Notes: generated by a model from the letters alone, not told the origin. A DNA stretch of 64,000 bases from Lustribacter sp965277075 (GCA_965277075.1 OZ255707.1:2666001-2730000); one strand, 5' to 3'; counted from the stretch's first letter, positions 52,845 to 62,170 are shown. Translations and numbers: made by a program.

Positions 52845-53971
52845 TGTTGCGGACGTTGCAAATCGGAATGACGGCGTCGCGCCGTCACATCTCCGGTACC
52901 GATCGCTATTACCTCTCGCTGTTGCGAGAGTTGCCGGCGCACGGTGTCGGCGTTCGCGGGGTCGTGCTGGGCGATCCGCAATCGCTCGACGATCCGGTGC
53001 CCGGAATCGAAAGCTTCGCTTCAGAGGGGGCGACGCGTTGGCAGCGCTGGAGCGGGTTACGCAACGCCGTTTCGCGCGGGATGCGTGACTCCGATCTGGT
53101 CGTCTCGCACGGCGCACCGCACGCGTTTCCGGCGATCGATTCGATTGCGCGCCGCCCGCTCGTCGTTCATTTCCACGGGCCGTGGGCACTCGAAGGGCGC
53201 GCGGACGGCATCAGCCGGACGAAATATCTAGCCCGGCGTTTGCAAGAGCGCACGGTGTACGCTCGCGGGCGCCGATTCATCGTGCTCTCACGCGCGTTCG
53301 GCGACATCCTCGAACGCGAGTACGGTGTCGATCCGGCAGCCGTTCGCATCGTACCCGGCGGCGTCGATCTCGGGCGGTTCGGAACGCGCGTCTCGCGAGC
53401 GGAAGCACGCGCGCAACTCGGCTGGCGAACCGATCGGCCGACGATCGTCACGGTTCGCCGGTTAGTGCCGACGAAAGGCATCGAAGAACTGATCGACGCC
53501 GTCGCTGCGGTGCGGCGTGACGTACCGGATATCTTCGTTGCGATTGCCGGAACGGGGCCGCTCGCGGCCGATCTGCAACGGCGCGTCGACGAACGCGGGC
53601 TTCGCGACGCGGTCACGTTGGCGGGACATGTCTCGGAAGAAGCGTTGCCGCTCTTATATCGGGCGGCCGATGCGCTCGTCGTCCCGACGCAGTCGCTCGA
53701 GGGTTTCGGTCTGGTCGTCGTTGAGGCGCTGGCATGCGGAACACCCGCGTTGGTGACGCCGGTCGGCGGATTACCGGATGTCGTGCGCGATCTCGATCCG
53801 GGTCTGATCTTTGCGTCGAGCGCGAGTGCCGACATCGCGCGCGGTATCCGGGACGCATTCGCCGGCGCGCTTTCGCTGCCGTCGACGGAAACGTGCGTAG
53901 CCTACGCGCAACGCTTCGCGTGGCCGACCATCGCCGCGCAGGTGCGCGACATCTATCGCGAGGTTGCATGA
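52844..53971 (+). CDS. GT4-family glycosyltransferase (tandem copy B)
   Basis: A 375-aa paralogue of the preceding gene: LRTLQIGMTASRRHISGTDRYYLSLL aligns with copy A, as do RPLVVHFHGPWALEG, VVTVRR-type IVTVRRLVPTKGIEELIDA and the donor-site EGFGLVVVEALACGTPALVTPVGG. ATG 52844 overlaps the previous stop (TGATG). It probably adds a neighbouring sugar of the same repeat unit. The open frame extending upstream to 52607 is copy A in another phase. Confidence 0.88.
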   Translation: MLRTLQIGMTASRRHISGTDRYYLSLLRELPAHGVGVRGVVLGDPQSLDDPVPGIESFASEGATRWQRWSGLRNAVSRGMRDSDLVVSHGAPHAFPAIDSIARRPLVVHFHGPWALEGRADGISRTKYLARRLQERTVYARGRRFIVLSRAFGDILEREYGVDPAAVRIVPGGVDLGRFGTRVSRAEARAQLGWRTDRPTIVTVRRLVPTKGIEELIDAVAAVRRDVPDIFVAIAGTGPLAADLQRRVDERGLRDAVTLAGHVSEEALPLLYRAADALVVPTQSLEGFGLVVVEALACGTPALVTPVGGLPDVVRDLDPGLIFASSASADIARGIRDAFAGALSLPSTETCVAYAQRFAWPTIAAQVRDIYREVA

Positions 53972-55101
53972 ACGATCTGCGCGTGGCGTTTGTCAATCAG
54001 GCCGGCGCGGCGGCCGGCGGCGCGGAGGAAACGCTGGCGACGTTCCTCGAGCACGTTCCGAGCGGAATCGTCCCGAGCGCCATCCTGTTCGAAGACGGAC
54101 GATTTGCGGACCGCTTGCGCGCGATGGGCGTCGGTGTCGACGTCGTCGCGGTGCCGGAGACGCTCGGTTCGTCGACGCGCGAACGCATGCGGCTCGGCGG
54201 CGCGGCGCAAGTTCCGCGCGTTGCCTTCGCCGTCGCGCGGGCGCTCAAGCAGCGCGGGGCGAGCGTCGCCTACACGAATTCGATGAAAGCGCACGTCGTC
54301 GGCTCGATGGCGACGCGCCTGGCCGGCGTGCCGTGCGTCATGCACTTCCACGACATCGTCGAAGGCCGCGCGCTGACGGCGCTTCGGTCGGCCGCGCGTT
54401 TCGGTTCACGCCATCGGGTCGCGTGCTCGCAGTTGGTCTCCGACGCGATCGGCGTCGGAGATACGACGGTCATCTACGGGCCGATCGAACTCGGCCATTA
54501 CGCGCAGCTGCCCGACCGCGCCGCGGCGCGCGCGAGCCTGGGCCTCCCTGCTGCCGGACCGATCGTATCGATCGTCGGCCGCATCAATCGATGGAAGGGG
54601 CACGACCGCTTCGTTCGCATCGCCGCGCGTGTCGCCGCCGAAACCGACGCGCATTTCGCGATCGTCGGCGCGCCGATCTTTCGGGATGCGGATTTCGTCC
54701 CTGAAATCGACTCGCTTGCGCGGCGAATCGGCGTCCGTGATCGCCTGACGTTTGTCCCCTGGCTCGACGACATCCGCGACATCTACGCAGCCACCGACGT
54801 GAACTGCAACTGCTCGACCCGCGAACCGTTCGGCCGCGCGGTCGTCGAAGCGGCTGCCTGCGGTGTACCGACGGTCTGCTTCGATGACAGCGGCGCGGCA
54901 GAAACGATCGTCGACGGTGTCACGGGCCGCACGATTCATGCCGGCGACGAGACGGCGTTTGCCGCCGCCGTCATCGCGTTGCTCCGCGAGCGCGCCACCT
55001 ACGAACGCGTCAGCTCGTCGGCGCGAGCGGAGGCCGTGCGGTTTGATGCTCCGCAGATTGCAGATGAGATGGCCGCCGTTATTCGTCGCGCCGCTGCATA
55101 G
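53968..55101 (+). CDS. GT4-family glycosyltransferase
   Basis: A 377-aa GT-B enzyme with FVNQAGAAAGGAEETLATFLEH at the N-terminus, HFHDIVEGR (about residue 129), IVSIVGRINRWKGHDRFVRIA (about 196) and the donor-site CSTREPFGRAVVEAAACGVPTV with two Glu (about 277). It overlaps the preceding stop by 4 nt (ATGA) and shares one base with the next start (TAGTG). Part of the polysaccharide-assembly operon 51681-56348. Sugar unknown. Confidence 0.87.
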   Translation: MNDLRVAFVNQAGAAAGGAEETLATFLEHVPSGIVPSAILFEDGRFADRLRAMGVGVDVVAVPETLGSSTRERMRLGGAAQVPRVAFAVARALKQRGASVAYTNSMKAHVVGSMATRLAGVPCVMHFHDIVEGRALTALRSAARFGSRHRVACSQLVSDAIGVGDTTVIYGPIELGHYAQLPDRAAARASLGLPAAGPIVSIVGRINRWKGHDRFVRIAARVAAETDAHFAIVGAPIFRDADFVPEIDSLARRIGVRDRLTFVPWLDDIRDIYAATDVNCNCSTREPFGRAVVEAAACGVPTVCFDDSGAAETIVDGVTGRTIHAGDETAFAAAVIALLRERATYERVSSSARAEAVRFDAPQIADEMAAVIRRAAA

Positions 55102-56348
55102 TGCGCGTCGCAATCGTTTCTGATCCGCTGGTTCAGCGCGGCGGCGCTGAGCGCGTCGTCGAAGTGATGGCGGCGACCTTCCCCGACGCTCCGGTGTTTG
55201 CGATCCTGTATTCACCCGAACGTGGCCCCGCGTCGCTTGCCTCGCGGGTTGTCGCCTCACCGCTCGGGCGAATCCCCGGCGCGACACGCCGTCATCGTTG
55301 GCTTTTACCGTTGTATCCGGCGACGGTCGAATCGTTCGATCTCGCCGATTACGATGCGATCGTTTCCTCGCATCATACGGCCGCGAAGGGTCTCGTGCGG
55401 AGCGCGCAACAGTTCCATCTTTGCTACTGTCACACACCCATGCGCGCATTGTGGGAACGCCCGCACGATGAGATCGCCTCACTTCCCGCGCCGGCTCGCC
55501 CGCTCGCCGCAGCCTTGATGAGCCGCCTTCGTGTGTGGGATTATGCCACGGCCGCGCGCGTCGATGCGTTCGTCGCGAATAGTGAAACGACGCGTCTCCG
55601 AATCGAAAAGCACTACCAGCGTGAGAGCGCGCTGCTGCATCCGCCGATCGATGTCGATGCGTTCACACCGGGGCCGGCCACTGCCGGCGACGATCCCTAC
55701 TACCTGGTCGCATCGCGCCTCGTTCCATACAAGCGTGTCGATCTCGCAGTGGCGGCGACGGCCGCGCTCGGGCGGCGGCTCGTCGTCGTCGGCGCTGGTC
55801 CGGGCGTCGCGGCCGTCAGCGGACTCGCGCACGTTGACTATCGGGGCCATGTCAGCGACGCAGAATTGCTGGCGCTGATGCGCGGCGCACGCGCGATGAT
55901 CTTTCCCGCGTACGAAGATTTCGGGATGGCGCCCGTCGAGATGATGGCCTGCGGACGACCCGTCGTCGCATTCGGACGCGGCGGTGCGCGCGAAACGGTC
56001 GTCGACGGCATCACCGGCGTGTTCGCGGGTGAGCAAACGGTGGATGCGTTCGTTCGCGCGATCGAGCGCCTCGAACGCACGGCGTTCGATCCGGCAGCGA
56101 TCCGGGCGCACGCGCAAACGTTCTCGCGCACGGTCTTCATCGGGCGGCTACGCGCTCTGGTCGAGGCCGGCTACGCGACGACGGTCGAGCGCTCGAACGA
56201 GCCGATGCGGCGCGCGAGTTCATCCGTCGATGCGCAGGTCGTAACCGCAGCGGACGGCGACGCCCAGGTTGAGACCAATGCCGAAATCTTCCCGTCGAGC
56301 GAGTCGAAAGCGACGTTCCGAATACCGAGCAGCGAGGCAAGGATATGA
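55101..56348 (+). CDS. GT4-family glycosyltransferase with C-terminal extension
   Basis: A 415-aa GT-B enzyme of the WbaZ/mannosyltransferase-like subgroup: VSDPLVQRGGAERVVEVMAATFPDAPV, SSHHTAAKGL, CYCHTPMRALWE (about residue 112), FVANSETTRLRIEKHY, YYLVASRLVPYKRVDLAV (about 201) and FPAYEDFGMAPVEMMACGRPVVAFGRGG (about 270). GTG 55101 start. The last 60 residues beyond the GT fold are low-complexity and lie antisense to the pyruvyl transferase gene (178-nt overlap), so the functional end may be near 56200 and the tail a read-through. Confidence 0.85.
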   Translation: MRVAIVSDPLVQRGGAERVVEVMAATFPDAPVFAILYSPERGPASLASRVVASPLGRIPGATRRHRWLLPLYPATVESFDLADYDAIVSSHHTAAKGLVRSAQQFHLCYCHTPMRALWERPHDEIASLPAPARPLAAALMSRLRVWDYATAARVDAFVANSETTRLRIEKHYQRESALLHPPIDVDAFTPGPATAGDDPYYLVASRLVPYKRVDLAVAATAALGRRLVVVGAGPGVAAVSGLAHVDYRGHVSDAELLALMRGARAMIFPAYEDFGMAPVEMMACGRPVVAFGRGGARETVVDGITGVFAGEQTVDAFVRAIERLERTAFDPAAIRAHAQTFSRTVFIGRLRALVEAGYATTVERSNEPMRRASSSVDAQVVTAADGDAQVETNAEIFPSSESKATFRIPSSEARI

Positions 56349-57199
56349 GCGTGGAGGCGATCGGTAACGACGAAGGTTCCGCGCGAGAGTAACGCGATTC
56401 CCGAAGCGACGCGCAGCTCTGCGTTCTTCCGGCGCAGCGACATGAGCTGCGAGCGGAAGGGCGACATCATCCGTGGGCGCTTCGCAACGGCCGCGCGTAG
56501 TCGGCGATCGAGTCGTGTCACGAGGTCGTGCGTGTCGCCGTCGAGCCAATCGCGACTTTCAAACGCGTAGCCGCCGTCAGCAAGAATTTGCAGGATCGCT
56601 TCGTGATCGGCGACGGCCTCTTTATCGGCGCGCAGCAGGCAGAAAAAATCAGCGCTGGGAAAGGCGGTGCGCTGAATCGGCTTCATGGCGAACGCCATGT
56701 CGGGAGTCAACAACACGCGGCATTGAAAGTGTTGTTGTGCGAACGTGTAACTCTTCGCGTCGCGTACACAGAGCGTCAGATTTCCATGTTCTTCGATCCA
56801 GGCTGCCGTATCGGCAACATTGTCGTGATTCTGAAAGAAGATACTTTGCGGAAACTGGACGATCGCTTTATCGGGAAACTTCTTCACGATCGCCGCGCGA
56901 ATCGCATGGTGGTGCGGCCACAGGTCGCCGAAATTGCCGCCGCCGTGCAAAAGCAGCACATCGGCTTCCGCGATGTAGCGGTCGGCGCCGCTCGAGTAAC
57001 TGTCGACGTCGTAAAAACTCAAGCGGGCTCGTGGAAAATTCCGCGCGAGATAGTCGAGCTCTCCGAGGAGAATGGCGCTATCCCCGACGTTGAAGTGGGA
57101 CGGCGGGTCGATGATGCAGATATTCGCGACGCCGGTCCCGATCAGCGGATTGAGGGTTTCCTCAATCGTTGCATTCAGTTCGTGGCGCTCGTAGTTCAC
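56171..57199 (-). CDS. Polysaccharide pyruvyl transferase family protein
   Basis: A 342-aa member of the CsaB/WcaK family, which transfers pyruvate from PEP to form ketal groups on polysaccharides. NICIIDPPSHFNVGDSAILLGEL (about residue 26), LLLHGGGNFGDLWPHHHAIR (about 83), FPQSIFFQ, the C-terminal VVTDRLHAHILASLLGI (about 275) with the conserved DR-H, and the final segment. GTG 57199. It would acidify the exopolysaccharide. It converges on the preceding glycosyltransferase with a long 178-nt overlap. Confidence 0.85.
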   Translation of the reverse strand: MNYERHELNATIEETLNPLIGTGVANICIIDPPSHFNVGDSAILLGELDYLARNFPRARLSFYDVDSYSSGADRYIAEADVLLLHGGGNFGDLWPHHHAIRAAIVKKFPDKAIVQFPQSIFFQNHDNVADTAAWIEEHGNLTLCVRDAKSYTFAQQHFQCRVLLTPDMAFAMKPIQRTAFPSADFFCLLRADKEAVADHEAILQILADGGYAFESRDWLDGDTHDLVTRLDRRLRAAVAKRPRMMSPFRSQLMSLRRKNAELRVASGIALLSRGTFVVTDRLHAHILASLLGIRNVAFDSLDGKISALVSTWASPSAAVTTCASTDELARRIGSFERSTVVA

Positions 57200-57233
57200 G
57201 TGCTAAGGTCCACCTCGAACTCATACCCGTTTG

Positions 57234-60020
57234 CTACGGCGTCACGTCGAGAATCGTCGGCCACGGCGAAGCGCTCAGGGACACACTTGCGCTACTCCGC
57301 AGGGACGTGGACGTAACGTCGCCGCTATCCGAGAACGTCGTTTGTTGCATGGCGGAAGGCGCCTTGGCAAACAACAACTGGACGGGTTGCGGCGTTGTCG
57401 CGATCGGAGCATTGGCATTCGGATCCCATTCTGCCACTTCGCTCCAGAAAACCAATTGATAGGTTCCGTTTCGGCGTTGAAGCAAGGTGTGGTGCACCCA
57501 GGACGGAGCGCTGAAATCGTAGTTCAGGGGTGTCGTCCCAAAGGGGGCGCCGGGATCGCTGAGGAGTCGTATGAAATTGGAGACCGCGACGTAGACGGGC
57601 TTCGAACGACCGGCCGAATCGACGATTCCGTAATGGGAGAACGGCGTGGTGCCTTCATCGATCAGTTCGTAGATGTAGGTACGCGCCGCGCCGGCGTTCC
57701 AGGCTTGGAGAAACGTTCGCAGCGTATAGCGTGCTTTCGTCACGGGCGGTACCGCGTACTGATCGATCGAATCGCTGTAGCCGCCTTCGGTGAGCGCGAT
57801 CGGCTTCGTGCCGCTCACGATGGCTGCGAGAGCCATGTTGTCCGCGAGCGCCCCGTACGTTCCGTAGGCGTCGGTGCCGCCCCAGCCGCCGGTTCCCGGG
57901 TTGCGACCGGCAAAGTACGCGTGGGCGTTGCCGAAACTGACGTTTGGCATGAGCCCGAGTGAGATATCCGCGCCCTCGCTCGTCAGCGCCGGTGCGACGA
58001 GCGGCACCGCTGGGAATTGTGACGAGATCGCGTTCGTGTTCACGCGAAGACCGCCAACCCAATTCTGCTGGCCGCTGATGTCGGCTTCGTTGATGCCTTC
58101 AACCGACTCGACCGCCGAACCGAGGCAATTGACCCCATCGGCGAGATCGTATGAGTTGCCATCCGTGAGGAGGTTGAAGTGCACTCCGACGGTGGCCAGC
58201 GATGCTTCCTCGCTGCACAGCTGCCCGTTGTTGCCGGGGGTGCCGTCACGCACGTGACGGATTCCGGCATTCTGCAGTAACGACTTCACCAGCGGAAAGT
58301 TGTCGCCGTACAATGTCCCGTAGTTCGAGAGGTGGGTGTTGATGCCGATCTCGTCGACGAGTGCGTCCGACATGTGCGGAACTTCGGTTTTGATGACGGG
58401 CGAAACCGCTCCCGGCGTCGCTCCGGCGAGAATCTCGACGCCGTTGAGAATGGGGCTGTTCGCCGCTCCGTTGGTCAACGACAACGTGATCATTCCGTTC
58501 GTATCGGCGACCGCCACGAAATCCCGAATGACGGCGATATTCGCGCCTCCGGCGGCCGCGTACACGTCGAAATTGGAAAGGTCCGGTGCGCCGTTGATCG
58601 CGACGTTGAATTGGCGTTGGCCGGGTCCCGGCTGTCCGATCCCGAAAAACATTTCGGCAAAATGCAGCCGTGCCGTATACGTCGCGCCGGGCGTCAACCC
58701 GCTGAAAACGCGCACGAACTCCCCCCACCGCTGCGACTGATACACCGCCATCGGTGCGGCGTTCGGAGCCGCGACGTTGATGGCGGCTCTGGTCCCGGCA
58801 ATGTTGCCGTTCGATCCACCATTCGGAGCCGAGTCAGCGACGAAGTTGCCGACGGCGCTACCGCCGATGTTTACCGCTTGCACGTCTGTCGGCGACGCGG
58901 GCGGCTTGATCTCGATGGCGTTGAGCGCCGCGTTGTCGGCGGCGCCGTTGGTTAAGCTGATCGTGAAGCGTCCGTTCGGATCGGCCGTCGCGGGAATGTC
59001 GACAACCACGGCTTTATCGGGGCCCCCGGCGGCCGCATAGATGTCGTAGTTCGTCAGCGCGCCGGCACCGTTGATCGCCACGTTGAATTTTCGCGAACCG
59101 ATTCCGCCGGCATGCCCGTTGACGCCCCAATAGAGCTCGGCGAAATGCAGCCGGACGATGTAGGCGCCGCCGCCGGTCAAACCGGGGATGGTGTATGTCA
59201 TCGGCCCGTAGCGCTGCGTCTGATATGCGGCGGCGGGCGCCGCATTCGGAGCACTCACATTGATCGCGTCGGAGGTCGCGCTAGCGGTGCCGCCTTGATA
59301 GCCGGTGTCAGCGGCGAACGACCCGACCGCCGGGCCGCCCACGTTGATCGCGGTCCCGCCCGTCTGCAGTACGCGGGCGACTTCGATGCCGTTGAGGATC
59401 GCGTAATTCGCGTTGCCGTTGGTCAACGCGATCACGATTTGCCCACTCGTGTTTGCGCTAACGGTGAAATCACGCACGACCGCCGTGTCGGCTGCGCCGG
59501 CCGCCGCGAAGACGTCAAAATTGCTCAGCACGTTGGCGTTGTTGAGCGCAACGTTGAAACGCCGCTGCCCGTTGCCCGGCCGGCCGCCGAGGCCGAACCA
59601 CGTTTCTGCAAAGTGTAACCGGACGGTGTAGCTCGTGCCGGCGGTCAAGCCTGGAATGGTGTAGGTCATCGGGCCGTAGCGCTGGGTCTGATAGATCGCA
59701 GCCGGCGCCGCATTCGGCGCACTGACATTGATCGTGTCGGAAACGGACGTTGCCGTCCCACCTTGCCCGTCTGCGTCTCCCGAAAACGCCCCGCTCCCCG
59801 GCCCTCCGACATTTATTGCCACGAGATCGCCGCCCGGGAGTGACTGGGTCGTCCGGGCCCCCGTTTGCGGAGCCGAGAGCCCGGCCGGAAGCAGCGAGCT
59901 CGAACCGGAGCCATGCCCACAGCCGGACAGCGCGGAACTCATGATTGCAAGCGCGCCTGCAGCAATGGAAAAAAACTGCCGATGACTAAAGAGACGACGA
60001 TTTAACACCACACCCCCCAC
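57234..60020 (-). CDS. Large lipoprotein: three malectin-like domains + GH-like domain (paralogue 3)
   Basis: A 928-aa exported lipoprotein: hydrophobic leader (FSIAAGALAIMSSALSG) ending in a lipobox Cys (about residue 34). Three tandem malectin-like carbohydrate-binding domains start about residues 68, 223 and 383, each opening INVGG/VNIGG and containing RYGPMTYTIPGL- or RWGEFVRVFSGL-type, RLHFAE and a GNxxNY/INGVE segment. The C-terminal domain (about 545-928) is paralogous to the other two GH-like proteins: EIGINTHLSNYG, VEGINEADISGQ, NAHAYFAGRNPGTGGWGG, LTEGGYSDSIDQYA, YIYELIDEGTTPFSHYGI. The acid/base Glu sits in GINE rather than GPNE. GTG 60020; close GTG codons at 60011 and 60008 are alternatives. 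Confidence 0.8.
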   Translation of the reverse strand: MGGVVLNRRLFSHRQFFSIAAGALAIMSSALSGCGHGSGSSSLLPAGLSAPQTGARTTQSLPGGDLVAINVGGPGSGAFSGDADGQGGTATSVSDTINVSAPNAAPAAIYQTQRYGPMTYTIPGLTAGTSYTVRLHFAETWFGLGGRPGNGQRRFNVALNNANVLSNFDVFAAAGAADTAVVRDFTVSANTSGQIVIALTNGNANYAILNGIEVARVLQTGGTAINVGGPAVGSFAADTGYQGGTASATSDAINVSAPNAAPAAAYQTQRYGPMTYTIPGLTGGGAYIVRLHFAELYWGVNGHAGGIGSRKFNVAINGAGALTNYDIYAAAGGPDKAVVVDIPATADPNGRFTISLTNGAADNAALNAIEIKPPASPTDVQAVNIGGSAVGNFVADSAPNGGSNGNIAGTRAAINVAAPNAAPMAVYQSQRWGEFVRVFSGLTPGATYTARLHFAEMFFGIGQPGPGQRQFNVAINGAPDLSNFDVYAAAGGANIAVIRDFVAVADTNGMITLSLTNGAANSPILNGVEILAGATPGAVSPVIKTEVPHMSDALVDEIGINTHLSNYGTLYGDNFPLVKSLLQNAGIRHVRDGTPGNNGQLCSEEASLATVGVHFNLLTDGNSYDLADGVNCLGSAVESVEGINEADISGQQNWVGGLRVNTNAISSQFPAVPLVAPALTSEGADISLGLMPNVSFGNAHAYFAGRNPGTGGWGGTDAYGTYGALADNMALAAIVSGTKPIALTEGGYSDSIDQYAVPPVTKARYTLRTFLQAWNAGAARTYIYELIDEGTTPFSHYGIVDSAGRSKPVYVAVSNFIRLLSDPGAPFGTTPLNYDFSAPSWVHHTLLQRRNGTYQLVFWSEVAEWDPNANAPIATTPQPVQLLFAKAPSAMQQTTFSDSGDVTSTSLRSSASVSLSASPWPTILDVTP

Positions 60021-60077
60021 GACGTACTGTGTTCGTTTTTGTAACGTCGGCTTTACAAGGGGGTGGGCTTTACATGG

Positions 60078-60098
60078 TCGCCTGCTTAGTGCAGGCGA
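60078..60098. repeat. Perfect 8-bp hairpin in the divergent intergenic region
   Basis: TCGCCTGC-TTAGT-GCAGGCGA, 58-78 nt upstream of the malectin lipoprotein start, with a run of T at about 60121 further right. It may be an operator or an attenuator for either divergent gene. The remaining sequence from 60021 to 60195 shows no certain gene. Confidence 0.45.
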
Positions 60099-60195
60099 TC
60101 ACATCAGCATGTGCCGCAGCTTTTTTTTGCTACCGTCGCATCTTCGCTGGAGGGTGTCGGAGCGGTACTCGCTATGGTATGTTTGCCGCTACATA

Positions 60196-60945
60196 ATGGG
60201 ACTCTTAGTCACCCTCGAACGCACGCTCGGAAACGTTGAAACGGGTCTCGTCAACGCCGCACTTGCGGCCGGTTCCCTCCGGCGTACCGTTAACGGCATG
60301 TGGCAACGCCGTCATAATTGGTCGACCGAGAGAGAAGATTTCTTCAAGCAGGCGATGGTCGTCGAGAATCACCCCGACCGCTGGCCGCTCTTTCGCGATC
60401 TGTGTGTGGGCCGTGACGTGCTGCATATCGGCTGCGTTGACTGGCCGATCTTCGATCCGCAAACGAATCTGCATCTCGCTCTCGCACCGATCGCACGAAC
60501 GCTTGTCGGCGTCGACACGAACGTTCCGGGCCTCGATGTTCTCCGATCGCACTATGACGGTGAGTATTTTACGCACCCCTCGCAGATCGACCGCCACTTC
60601 GATGTGCTGCTCGTCCCGGAGGTTTTGGAACATGTGCCGAACGCCGGAACGTTTTTTGCAGAACTCGAACTGATCGACTTCGACGTCGCGATGGTTACTG
60701 CGCCGAATGCACTGATTCGGCCGCCAAATCCATGGTGGAATGCTACGTATCGACGAGGCGACACGTTGGTCGAATTCGTTCACCCGGATCACAAGTGCTA
60801 TTACAGTCCGTACACGTTGCGAAACGCGGTTCAGTCATTCAGCCCGTGGAGGGTGACCCGCATCGGTACGACCACGGCGGAGACGGCAGTTTTCGTTCAA
60901 GCGGTGAAGGAACGAAAGGTCGATGAACGTTGCCCTCCTCAGTAA
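60196..60945 (+). CDS. SAM-dependent methyltransferase-like protein
   Basis: About 249 aa (from ATG 60196; the frame is open from ATG 60109). Class I methyltransferase layout: DVLHIGCVDWPIFD takes the place of motif I (about residue 73), VGVDTNVPGLDVL gives the acidic end of strand 2, and FDVLLVPEVLEHVPNAGTFFAEL (about 136) is motif IV. PPNPWWNATYRRGDTLVEFVHPDHKCYYSPYTL is a typical late segment of polysaccharide-locus methyltransferases. No ribosome site distinguishes the starts. Its 3' end overlaps the next glycosyltransferase by 23 nt, so both probably act on the same glycan. Confidence 0.75.
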   Translation: MGLLVTLERTLGNVETGLVNAALAAGSLRRTVNGMWQRRHNWSTEREDFFKQAMVVENHPDRWPLFRDLCVGRDVLHIGCVDWPIFDPQTNLHLALAPIARTLVGVDTNVPGLDVLRSHYDGEYFTHPSQIDRHFDVLLVPEVLEHVPNAGTFFAELELIDFDVAMVTAPNALIRPPNPWWNATYRRGDTLVEFVHPDHKCYYSPYTLRNAVQSFSPWRVTRIGTTTAETAVFVQAVKERKVDERCPPQ

Positions 60946-62170
60946 GAGCGATGCCGCAGGCGGCGGCGCGAGCCGCGTAGCGGAGCAACTCGCTCGCTGG
61001 CTGCGCCAACGCGGTCACCAGGCAACGCAGTTCGTCGGCTGGTCGTCGAGCGGTTTTTCGAGTCTCTGCCGTCCGCTCTACGGGCCTCGCGTTACACGTG
61101 CGCTCATTACGCGGGCACAGCGCGCGGCACGTCGGAGCGGTTTTCCCGATTATGTGCCATTCGAATTGCCGGTTGTGATCGCGGACCGCATCGCGAAAAA
61201 GTTCGACATCGTGCACGTGCACGATCTTTCGTCCGCGATCTCACCGTTCACGGTACGTCACCTGGCGCGCCGTACGCCGACGTTCTGGACGTTGCACGAC
61301 TGCTCGCCGTTTACCGGCGGCTGCCTCTACCCGATGGGCTGCGAACGATACCGTGCTCGATGCGGGACAGACGGCGGTTGCCCCCGTCTCGGCGAATGGC
61401 CGCTCGACACGCAGTACGATCGAACGGGAATCATGCAGAGCGCAAGGGCAACGGTCCATCGTGACGCGCGCATACACTGTCTCACGCCGTCGCGATGGAT
61501 GGCCGAAATGGCGACCGGCAGCAGTGCGGTACGCGAAGAACCTGCCGTCATCGCGAATGGCGTCGACACCGACGTCTTTGCGCCCTCGCACGACCGGGTC
61601 GCACTCCGATATCGCTTGAGCGTGCCGTCGGATCGTCGGATCGTCTTGTTGTCGGCCGGCTGGCTCGATGACCCGCGCAAAGGTGTTCGTCCGGCGATCG
61701 CTGCCCTGCACGCAATCGCTGACCTACGACCGTTTGTGATACTCGTCGGCGCAATCAACGAAGGCGTGCGTACGGCGCTCGGCACTCTCGATTATCTGCA
61801 CGTGGGCTTCGTGCGGGACGAAGCGGTTCTCGCGCAGTGGTATGCCGCGGCGGACGTATTTCTCTTTTGCTCGCTGGCCGACAATCAACCACTCTCGATT
61901 TTAGAGACCATGGCGTGCGGCGTTTCGATGGTGGGCTACGCAACGGGCGGTATCCCCGAAATCGTCGACGACGAATGTGGCGCGCTCGTGCCCGCGCACG
62001 ACACCGATGCACTCGCATCGGCACTACGGCGCGCCGTGTCGCGGGAAATTGCAAAAGCGCGCGGAGCCGCAGCGCGTCGCCGCGTCATCGAAAGGTTCGG
62101 CGCTGACAGATTCGTCGACCAGCATTTGTTCGTTTACGAACGGGCGCTGGCCGACGCTAGCAACTGCTGA
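60923..62170 (+). CDS. GT4-family glycosyltransferase
   Basis: A 415-aa GT-B enzyme. VALLSKSDAAGGGASRVAEQLARWLRQRG at the N-terminus, DIVHVHDLSSAISP (about residue 94), a cysteine-bearing LHDCSPFTGGCLYPMGCERYRARC segment (about 123-146) common in this GT4 subgroup, VLLSAGWLDDPRKGVRPAI (about 237), and the donor site CSLADNQPLSILETMACGVSMVGYATGGIPE with Glu (about 314-343). ATG 60923 inside the methyltransferase gene. Its last 37 nt overlap the convergent HAD-family gene. Confidence 0.87.
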   Translation: MNVALLSKSDAAGGGASRVAEQLARWLRQRGHQATQFVGWSSSGFSSLCRPLYGPRVTRALITRAQRAARRSGFPDYVPFELPVVIADRIAKKFDIVHVHDLSSAISPFTVRHLARRTPTFWTLHDCSPFTGGCLYPMGCERYRARCGTDGGCPRLGEWPLDTQYDRTGIMQSARATVHRDARIHCLTPSRWMAEMATGSSAVREEPAVIANGVDTDVFAPSHDRVALRYRLSVPSDRRIVLLSAGWLDDPRKGVRPAIAALHAIADLRPFVILVGAINEGVRTALGTLDYLHVGFVRDEAVLAQWYAAADVFLFCSLADNQPLSILETMACGVSMVGYATGGIPEIVDDECGALVPAHDTDALASALRRAVSREIAKARGAAARRRVIERFGADRFVDQHLFVYERALADASNC

